A stretch of 6,334 bases of DNA from Patescibacteria group bacterium. GTDB lineage: Bacteria > Patescibacteriota > JABMPQ01 > JAHIRA01. Shown here piece after piece: positions 1 to 4,800 of the stretch (positions are counted from its first letter, which is position 1; each line of letters opens with the position of its first letter). The position numbers and the translations under genes were made by a program. The notes beneath the pieces are model-generated. The model was not told the origin of the DNA, ran no database searches, and saw only the letters and a program-made list of their open reading frames with translations. Location: assembly GCA_018818905.1 (NCBI GenBank), contig JAHIRA010000152.1, forward strand, positions 1-6,334, given 5' to 3'.

Positions 1-180
1 ATAGCTCCGGGTATCGAGAGACTTTTGATGTTACTTCTTGGTGAAAAGAACATTAGAGAAGTCGTGGCTTTCCCCAAGAATCAAAAAGCGCAGGATCTTG
101 TCTTGGGGGCGCCAGAGAAAATCTCAGAAAAAAGACTCAAAGAACTTAATATTAAGTTAGACATAAAAAACAAAAAATGA
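1..180 (+). CDS. aspS: Aspartyl-tRNA synthetase, C-terminal end (partial, 5' end outside window)
   Basis: This is the last 59 codons of a class II aminoacyl-tRNA synthetase that charges tRNA-Asp (or tRNA-Asp and tRNA-Asn) with aspartate in the cytoplasm. The visible segment opens with [15 protein letters not shown], which is motif 3 of the class II catalytic core. Its arginine, residue 7 of the fragment, is the ATP-binding Arg. The next stretch, [17 protein letters not shown] followed by GAP, is the hallmark bacterial AspRS C-terminus. Most bacterial AspRS read GIDR or GLDR in motif 3; here it is GIER, a conservative change also seen in archaeal-type enzymes. A short tail, [13 protein letters not shown] plus a Lys-rich end, closes the protein. 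The TGA stop overlaps the ATG of the next gene as ATGA, pointing to translational coupling. Whether the enzyme is discriminating cannot be judged from this fragment. The identification is firm. Confidence 0.93.
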   Translation: MAPGIERLLMLLLGEKNIREVVAFPKNQKAQDLVLGAPEKISEKRLKELNIKLDIKNKK

Positions 181-1559
181 GAAAAATCATAGGTTTCTGC
201 CTTGCTTTGGTCGTTCTGGTTATTCCTTTTTTGAGCAAAGCCGATGGCATGGTTCTGCCTCCACCTGACTATTATGTTCAGGAAACTGCTCAAGAGGCGG
301 TTATTGTTCATAAAGATGGACAAGAAGATTTGACTGTCTCCATTCAATTTGAGGGCGACGTTGATGAATTTGCCTGGATTATTCCAACCCCGTCAAAACC
401 AGAAGTTTCAAAATCAACAGATGAGCTTTTCACTTCCCTGGAAGACTTCACTGGCTATACCTCATATGACTATGATGACTATGCAGCTCCCATGGCCGCC
501 AAAAGTGGTGTGGCCGAGGAATCGGTGACAGTTGTCGAGAGAAAAAAGGTGGATGTTTATGACACGGTTGTTCTTAAGGCCACTAATGCAGATGATTTAG
601 CCAAGTGGCTTAACGACAACAAATTTGTTTACCCCAAAGATGAAGCTTTTGTTTTTGAGGATTATATCGACAAGAGTTGGTACTTTGTGGCCGCCAAAAT
701 AAATGCCAAATATTTAAACACCTCCGCCTCAAGTCGATTAAAAAGTGGTCACGCAACTCCGCTAAAACTTAGCTTTGCCACTGACAAAATTGTTTTCCCG
801 CTTCGTATCTCCTCTATCCAGCAAGAGAAAAAACTAAACGTAACAGCTTTGGATGAGAAGGGGGAAGCAGTCGAGGCCATTGACGAAGATACTGGTGAGG
901 AGCTTGATCTTGACATTGAAGCTTCAAGTTTTTACGATTATTACACTCCTCCAGAAAGTGTTTCTATTACTCTCTATATTTTCTCCGATCATAAGAAAAC
1001 AATCCCTGGTTTCAGCACCAGTTACGCCTCCTATGTTGATCCAGTAGAAATAAAAGATTTTGCCATGGTTGAAGGGGAGTCGTGGTTTGAACCGCAAGAT
1101 AGAATGTACTTGACCAAGCTGTATCGCTATATGGCAGTGTCAGAGATGACTGACGATCTTTATCCCAGAGATGCCAAGGATAATAAGGCAGTTGGTAATG
1201 TCACGACTCAGGGAAGCATTTTTCTCGAGATTGCCTTAATTATTATGGCCGTTATTTTCGGGTTCATTTTTTCACCTTTTGGCATTCTCTTCATAGTTGG
1301 TTCCTTTATGCATTTTGGCAAGAAAAAGGGAACTCAGGTTACAGCCTGGATTTTCCAATGGATCGGTGTTGCCGCTTTACTTGTCACGGAGGTGATTGTT
1401 GCTATTTACTACGGTCTTGAGGCCGCTGACCTCACCAAAACCTCAGGATATAACTTCATTGCCGCTATTGCTTCCATGGGCTTTCTGTTGCTGGTCTGCT
1501 TGCTGGTAATGGTCATTCAAGCGATAGTTCTTAGAAAAAGAAAAGCCAAAGTTGAATAA
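177..1559 (+). CDS. DUF2330-like exported protein with C-terminal membrane segments, function unknown
   Basis: The 460-residue product looks like a DUF2330 family member; the family has no established function. Residues 1-22 form a signal peptide (MRKIIGF, then a hydrophobic core, cleavage plausible after SKA). ADGMVLPPP follows, then a beta-rich extracytoplasmic domain with [14 protein letters not shown] (about 59-72), [11 protein letters not shown] (125-135), [13 protein letters not shown] (141-153) and [10 protein letters not shown] (204-213), all typical of the family. A Tyr/Asp-rich patch lies at 94-102 and an acidic linker at 226-250. Hydrophobic segments at about 347-379, 388-413 and 426-451 are probably three membrane helices. 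GKKKG after the first and RKRKAK after the third fit positive-inside topology, with a large outer domain and a cytoplasmic tail. The ATG is the first start after an in-frame stop at 153-155 and overlaps the aspS stop. The last base is shared with the scpA start. No Shine-Dalgarno is visible. The family call is from memory of its motifs; a role at the cell surface is inference. Confidence 0.8.
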   Translation: MRKIIGFCLALVVLVIPFLSKADGMVLPPPDYYVQETAQEAVIVHKDGQEDLTVSIQFEGDVDEFAWIIPTPSKPEVSKSTDELFTSLEDFTGYTSYDYDDYAAPMAAKSGVAEESVTVVERKKVDVYDTVVLKATNADDLAKWLNDNKFVYPKDEAFVFEDYIDKSWYFVAAKINAKYLNTSASSRLKSGHATPLKLSFATDKIVFPLRISSIQQEKKLNVTALDEKGEAVEAIDEDTGEELDLDIEASSFYDYYTPPESVSITLYIFSDHKKTIPGFSTSYASYVDPVEIKDFAMVEGESWFEPQDRMYLTKLYRYMAVSEMTDDLYPRDAKDNKAVGNVTTQGSIFLEIALIIMAVIFGFIFSPFGILFIVGSFMHFGKKKGTQVTAWIFQWIGVAALLVTEVIVAIYYGLEAADLTKTSGYNFIAAIASMGFLLLVCLLVMVIQAIVLRKRKAKVE

Positions 1560-2269
1560 TGAGCTACCAGGTCAAGATAGAAAAATTTGAAGGCCCGCTC
1601 GACCTTCTTCTTGAACTAATAGAAAAAGAAAAACTAGAGATTACCGAGGTGTCACTCTCAAAGGTGACAGATCAGTTTTTGGCTTTTATAGAACAAAATC
1701 ATGATATTGAGGCTTCATTCCTGGCCGATTTCCTGGTTGTTGCTGCCCAACTTCTATTCATAAAATCCAAAGCCCTCCTCCCTAGCCTTGAGCTTGAAGA
1801 GGAAGCCAGCCTCACAGTTGACGAGCTAGAATATCGTCTTAAGGAATACAAAAAATTCAAAGAGATTGCTCAGGAAATAAAGAGAATTTTCCACGCACCT
1901 CGTTATTCCTTCGAAAGAAAATTCTTTAGGCCCAAACAAGAACTTTTTTATCCAGGGGAAAATCTTAGTTTAGATGCACTCAAGAATTCCTTCGAAAATT
2001 TAATTCAGTACTTTGAAGAGCAAGAAAAATTAGAAGAAAAATCTATAGAAAAGACGGTCTCTATCTCTGAGAAAATTACCGAGATAAAGTCTTTTCTGGT
2101 TAAAAATCAAAAACTTGATTTTGAGCTAATGACTTCAGAGACAAAATCAAAAGTTGATGTTGTGGTTACTTTTTTGGCTCTTCTAGAACTAGTCAAGCAA
2201 CGATCGGTGAAGCTAAGTCAGGAAAGAGATTTTGGAAATATTTTGATAGAAAAAATAAAAGATGAATAA
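1559..2269 (+). CDS. scpA: Segregation and condensation protein A (kleisin subunit of SMC-ScpAB)
   Basis: ScpA is the kleisin that bridges the two heads of the SMC dimer and carries the ScpB dimer, forming the ring that compacts and separates the chromosome. The 236-residue product is of normal length or slightly short for the family. The N-terminal SMC-neck-binding domain has the signature FEGPLDLLLELI (residues 10-21), followed by the helical stretch FLVVAAQLLFIKSKALLP (58-75). The middle (about 88-170) is charged and helical, and is the expected ScpB-binding and linker region. The C-terminal winged helix, which contacts the SMC head, is seen in VVVTFLALLELVKQ (201-214) and FGNILI (225-230). 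The start ATG shares one base with the preceding stop (TAATG), and an in-frame TGA at 1553-1555 excludes any earlier start. The gene overlaps scpB by 8 bases, as expected for stoichiometric partners. No smc gene lies in the window. Confidence 0.95.
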   Translation: MSYQVKIEKFEGPLDLLLELIEKEKLEITEVSLSKVTDQFLAFIEQNHDIEASFLADFLVVAAQLLFIKSKALLPSLELEEEASLTVDELEYRLKEYKKFKEIAQEIKRIFHAPRYSFERKFFRPKQELFYPGENLSLDALKNSFENLIQYFEEQEKLEEKSIEKTVSISEKITEIKSFLVKNQKLDFELMTSETKSKVDVVVTFLALLELVKQRSVKLSQERDFGNILIEKIKDE

Positions 2270-2885
2270 AAAGAAAGAAAAAGAAGAGTCAGCAATTCCC
2301 GAGAATTTCAAAGAAAGCTTGGAAAGTGTGATTTTTGTCGCTGGAAAACCTATTCAATTCAAGAAAATTATGGCTATTTTTGGCCTAGAAAAGAGACAGA
2401 TTGTTGAAGAAGCCGAAGCTCTTCAGGCTGAATATAAAGAAAAAAATCGCGGTATTCACCTTCTTCTCACCAAAGATGCCGTTGAAATGGTGACTAATCC
2501 GGCTTTCAGTAAACATACTTCGCAAGTGGCAAGTTTCGAGCTTGAAGAAAAGCTGTCCGATGCTGCGCTTGAGACAATGGCTATTGTTGCTTACAGAGGA
2601 CCAATAACAAGAGCCGAAATTGAGCTTATTCGCGGAGTTAATTCTGTTTATACTCTCAGAAATCTTTCTGTTCGTGGCTTGGTCCTAAAGAAACCGAACC
2701 CAGATGATGCCAGAATGTCTATCTATGAGGTGTCAGAAAAATTCTTAAAACACAGCGGCTTGATGCATGAGACTGATTTACCAAATTTTTCCGAGCTCTC
2801 CAAAAAAACTACCTTTGAGGAATATCTGGACCAAAAAGAAAAAGACAGCCAAAAACAAATTTTAGACTCCGTAAACCGTGAATAA
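2262..2885 (+). CDS. scpB: Segregation and condensation protein B (kite subunit of SMC-ScpAB)
   Basis: ScpB is a dimeric tandem winged-helix (kite) protein that binds the central part of ScpA in the SMC condensin complex. The 207-residue product has the usual length. Residues 18-30 (ESLESVIFVAGKP) begin the first winged helix. The second contains the most conserved family block, LSDAALETMAIVAYRGPITR (98-117), followed by EIELIRGVNS (119-128) and the wing region SVRGLV (136-141). The first 13 residues are Lys/Glu-rich, and the tail after about 180 is charged and probably disordered. The start overlaps the last 8 bases of scpA (ATGAATAA), and an in-frame TAA at 2256-2258 rules out earlier starts. 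No Shine-Dalgarno precedes it, so translation probably depends on coupling to scpA. The 3' end overlaps the next gene by 8 bases in the same way. The scpA-scpB-pseudouridine synthase order is common in bacteria. Confidence 0.95.
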   Translation: MNKKKEKEESAIPENFKESLESVIFVAGKPIQFKKIMAIFGLEKRQIVEEAEALQAEYKEKNRGIHLLLTKDAVEMVTNPAFSKHTSQVASFELEEKLSDAALETMAIVAYRGPITRAEIELIRGVNSVYTLRNLSVRGLVLKKPNPDDARMSIYEVSEKFLKHSGLMHETDLPNFSELSKKTTFEEYLDQKEKDSQKQILDSVNRE

Positions 2886-3600
2886 AAAAGAAAGACTGCA
2901 AAAATTTCTGGCTCGAGCTGGGGTGGCTTCCAGACGCAAGGCCGAGACATTAATTCAGGATGGCCTAGTTTCCGTAAACGGAAAAACTGTGACAGAGATG
3001 GGGGTTAAAATTGACCCATTTTCTGACAAGGTGACGGTTAAGGGAGAGCCTATTCGCATGCAAGAAAAACTCGTCTATATTGCTCTAAACAAACCCAAAG
3101 GCTACATAACCACCAGAGAAGATAAATATGCTGAAAAAACAGTTTATGACCTTCTTCCACCCGAATACAAAAACATTCTTCATCCGGTAGGTCGTCTTGA
3201 TAAAGATACGGCGGGTTTGTTGATTATAACCAATGACGGTGACCTGACTTTTGAACTAACGCATCCAAGATTTGGCCATGAAAAAGAATACGAGGTTTCC
3301 TGCGAAGGGAAGCTCGGTAAAGCCGAGATCAAACGGCTTGAAAATGGAATTGATATCGAGGATAGAGTTACCGCGAAGGCGAAAGTGAAAGTTATTAAAA
3401 CTGACAACAAATCAACCACGCTAATCATTATTATTAAAGAAGGAGCCAAAAGACAGATTAGATATATGTTTGAAGCAGTCGGCCACCCTGTTCTGAATCT
3501 TAGGAGAATTAGGGAAGCAGATCTTAAGATTGACGATTTGGGGATTGAGGAAGGTGAGTATCTTGAAGTAGCGTTGAAACAGATTATCAACAATCGCTGA
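2878..3600 (+). CDS. rluB: RluB/RsuA-family rRNA pseudouridine synthase
   Basis: Enzymes of this family turn a specific uridine of ribosomal RNA into pseudouridine. The 240-residue product has an N-terminal S4 RNA-binding domain (about 3-50; ERLQKFLARAGVASRRKAE at 5-23 and VNGKTVTEMG at 33-42). The catalytic domain follows, with LNKPKGYITT (70-79) and the active-site motif GRLDKDTAGLLIITNDGDL at 105-123. Asp108 of GRLD is the expected nucleophile. The C-terminal block EGAKRQIRYMFEAVGHPVL (188-206) matches the family, although RQVRRMF is more usual than RQIRYMF. Start choice: GTG at 2878 comes right after an in-frame TAA (2872-2874), and the S4 domain begins at residue 4, so no other start works. 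It overlaps scpB by 8 bases (GTGAATAA). RluB (23S rRNA) is the likeliest member because of the scpAB linkage, but RsuA (16S) or RluE/RluF-like specificity cannot be excluded from sequence alone. This is the last gene of the upstream run. Confidence 0.9.
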   Translation: MNKKERLQKFLARAGVASRRKAETLIQDGLVSVNGKTVTEMGVKIDPFSDKVTVKGEPIRMQEKLVYIALNKPKGYITTREDKYAEKTVYDLLPPEYKNILHPVGRLDKDTAGLLIITNDGDLTFELTHPRFGHEKEYEVSCEGKLGKAEIKRLENGIDIEDRVTAKAKVKVIKTDNKSTTLIIIIKEGAKRQIRYMFEAVGHPVLNLRRIREADLKIDDLGIEEGEYLEVALKQIINNR

Positions 3601-3651
3601 CTTGTTTCAGTATATTAATACAACTTGTAGTTTTTAATAAATATTCACACC

Positions 3652-3679
3652 TTGAATCACTCATGATTTGTGCTAGAAT
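3652..3679 (+). promoter_or_regulatory. Putative sigma-70-type promoter of carAB with extended -10
   Basis: A -35-like TTGAAT (3652-3657) and a -10-like TAGAAT (3674-3679) are separated by 16 bases. The -10 box is preceded by TGC, giving the extended -10 form TGnTAGAAT. Transcription would start near 3686, leaving a leader of about 41 bases before the carA ATG. It is the only good promoter in the only real intergenic gap and faces carA, which supports its assignment. The Bacteroidetes-type TTTG / TAnnTTTG promoter is not seen. No T-box, PyrR-type anti-antiterminator or long leader precedes carA. Confidence 0.7.
3655..3668 (+). repeat. Short inverted repeat in the carAB promoter spacer (possible operator)
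   Basis: AATCA (3655-3659) and TGATT (3664-3668) are perfect 5-base inverted arms around a 4-base centre. They overlap the end of the -35 box and fill most of the spacer. A dyad in this position could be a repressor site. It is short and AT-rich, however, so chance is a real alternative, and it does not match the ArgR or PurR consensus that I know. Confidence 0.3.
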
Positions 3680-3708
3680 AAGAATGTCCTCGCAAGGGAT
3701 TCTTTTTT
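3680..3708 (+). terminator. Putative rho-independent terminator of the aspS-rluB run, abutting the carA promoter
   Basis: AAGAAT (3680-3685) pairs with ATTCTT (3699-3704). After a one-base bulge (G3686), TCCT (3687-3690) pairs with AGGG (3695-3698), including one G-T wobble, around the loop CGCA (3691-3694). Six T follow (3703-3708), giving the hairpin plus U-tract layout of an intrinsic terminator. It is modest in GC content. It lies 80 bases after the rluB stop. The predicted carA transcription start falls at the base of the 5' arm, so only transcripts coming from upstream would carry the whole hairpin. Confidence 0.6.
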
Positions 3709-3726
3709 AAATAAGACACTACCTGC

Positions 3727-4788
3727 ATGGCAAACACAAAAGCAAAGCTGATTTTTGAAGATGGCTCAGAATTTGAAGGTGTTTCTTTTGGTTATGAAGA
3801 CTCTGTAGCCGGCGAAGTGGTCTTTAATACAGGCATGGTTGGCTATCCAGAGACTCTGAGTGATCCTTCCTACAAAGGCCAGATCCTAATTCTGACTTAT
3901 CCTTTGATTGGTAATTATGGAGTCCCCAAAGACAAGCCCCAAAATGGCATTTCGTCTGTTTTTGAATCTGACCATGTTCAGGTGACAGGACTAATTATTT
4001 CTAACTATTCCAAAAAGTATTATCATTTTACAGCAGAGAAATCTCTCTCTGAATGGCTTAAGGAGCACAAGATTCCGGGTTTATACGCTATTGATACTAG
4101 AGCCTTGACCAAGAAAATCAGAGAAAAGGGAGTGATGCTAGGGAAAATTGAATTTGAGAAGCAAATAGAATTTCACAATCCAGACAAAGAAAATCAAGTC
4201 GACCGAGTTTCTATTGCTAGGCCGCAAGAATATGGAAATGGTCAGAAGAAAATCGTTTTGGTTGACTGTGGCATGAAAAACAACATTCTCAGAAGTTTTC
4301 TCAAGAGAGATCTGACCATCAAGCGAGTTCCTTGGAACTATGACTTTGTCAATGAGGATTGTGACGGTCTTTTCATTTCAAACGGACCCGGTGATCCCAA
4401 GCATTGCCAGGTACTGATAGACAATGTCAAAAAGTTTATGAAAAGAGATCTCCCAATCTTTGGCATCTGTCTAGGCAATCAAATTCTCGCCTTGGCAGCT
4501 GGGGCCAATACTTACAAGCTAAAGTATGGTCATAGATCTCAGAATCAGCCCTGCATAGATGAAGGTGGGAAGCGTTGCTATATTACCTCACAAAATCATG
4601 GATACTGCATAAGCGAAAAATCGTTGCCGCGTAGTTATAAGGTTTGGTTTAGAAACGGTAATGACAAAACCATTGAAGGCATCAAGCATAAAACCAAACC
4701 GTTTTTTTCTGTTCAATTCCATCCTGAAGCCACGCCGGGGCCTGTTGATACTGCGTGGCTTTTTGATGAGTTTGTAAAAAGTTTGTAA
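3727..4788 (+). CDS. carA: Carbamoyl-phosphate synthase small subunit (glutamine amidotransferase)
   Basis: CarA hydrolyses glutamine and passes ammonia through a tunnel to CarB, the first step of pyrimidine and arginine synthesis. The 353-residue product is slightly shorter than the E. coli subunit (about 380). The N-terminal domain shows LIFEDGSEFEGVSFG (8-22) and GEVVFNTGMVGYPETLSDPS (29-48). The class I glutamine amidotransferase domain starts near 175 and has FISNGPGDP (216-224), the nucleophile elbow GICLGNQ (246-252, Cys248) and FHPEATPGP (331-339). His332 and Glu334 complete the Cys-His-Glu triad. The blocks KYGHRSQNQPC (266-276) and ITSQNHGY (286-293) are closer, from memory, to Bacteroidetes and animal CAD sequences than to the E. 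coli KFGHHGGNHP form. The start is fixed by an in-frame TAA at 3712-3714. No Shine-Dalgarno is seen in the preceding bases (ACACTACCTGC). carB follows after 12 bases in the same frame, and both are probably expressed from the promoter at 3652-3679. Confidence 0.96.
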   Translation: MANTKAKLIFEDGSEFEGVSFGYEDSVAGEVVFNTGMVGYPETLSDPSYKGQILILTYPLIGNYGVPKDKPQNGISSVFESDHVQVTGLIISNYSKKYYHFTAEKSLSEWLKEHKIPGLYAIDTRALTKKIREKGVMLGKIEFEKQIEFHNPDKENQVDRVSIARPQEYGNGQKKIVLVDCGMKNNILRSFLKRDLTIKRVPWNYDFVNEDCDGLFISNGPGDPKHCQVLIDNVKKFMKRDLPIFGICLGNQILALAAGANTYKLKYGHRSQNQPCIDEGGKRCYITSQNHGYCISEKSLPRSYKVWFRNGNDKTIEGIKHKTKPFFSVQFHPEATPGPVDTAWLFDEFVKSL

Positions 4789-4800
4789 TTCATATCATCA

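Noticed and set aside
81..347. Open frame of 88 codons on the - strand over the aspS/DUF2330 junction
   Set aside because: It is antisense to two supported coding regions and shows no family motif.
853..1047. Short + strand frame inside the DUF2330 gene
   Set aside because: It is an out-of-frame shadow of a continuous 460-codon gene, with no motif.
3180..3593. Open frame of 137 codons on the - strand across rluB
   Set aside because: It lies wholly within a well-supported gene, has low-complexity Ser/Leu/Ile-rich composition and no recognisable motif or start signal; it is an antisense shadow.
3610..3621. Small AT hairpin GTAT-ATTA-ATAC after rluB
   Set aside because: Four AT-rich pairs are too weak for a terminator, there is no following T run, and chance is likely in this sequence.
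3601..3726. PyrR-type attenuator, T-box or pyrimidine riboswitch before carA
   Set aside because: The gap is only 126 bases, the predicted leader is about 41 bases, and no T-box or PyrR-loop sequence is recognisable. Only the terminator-like hairpin is present.
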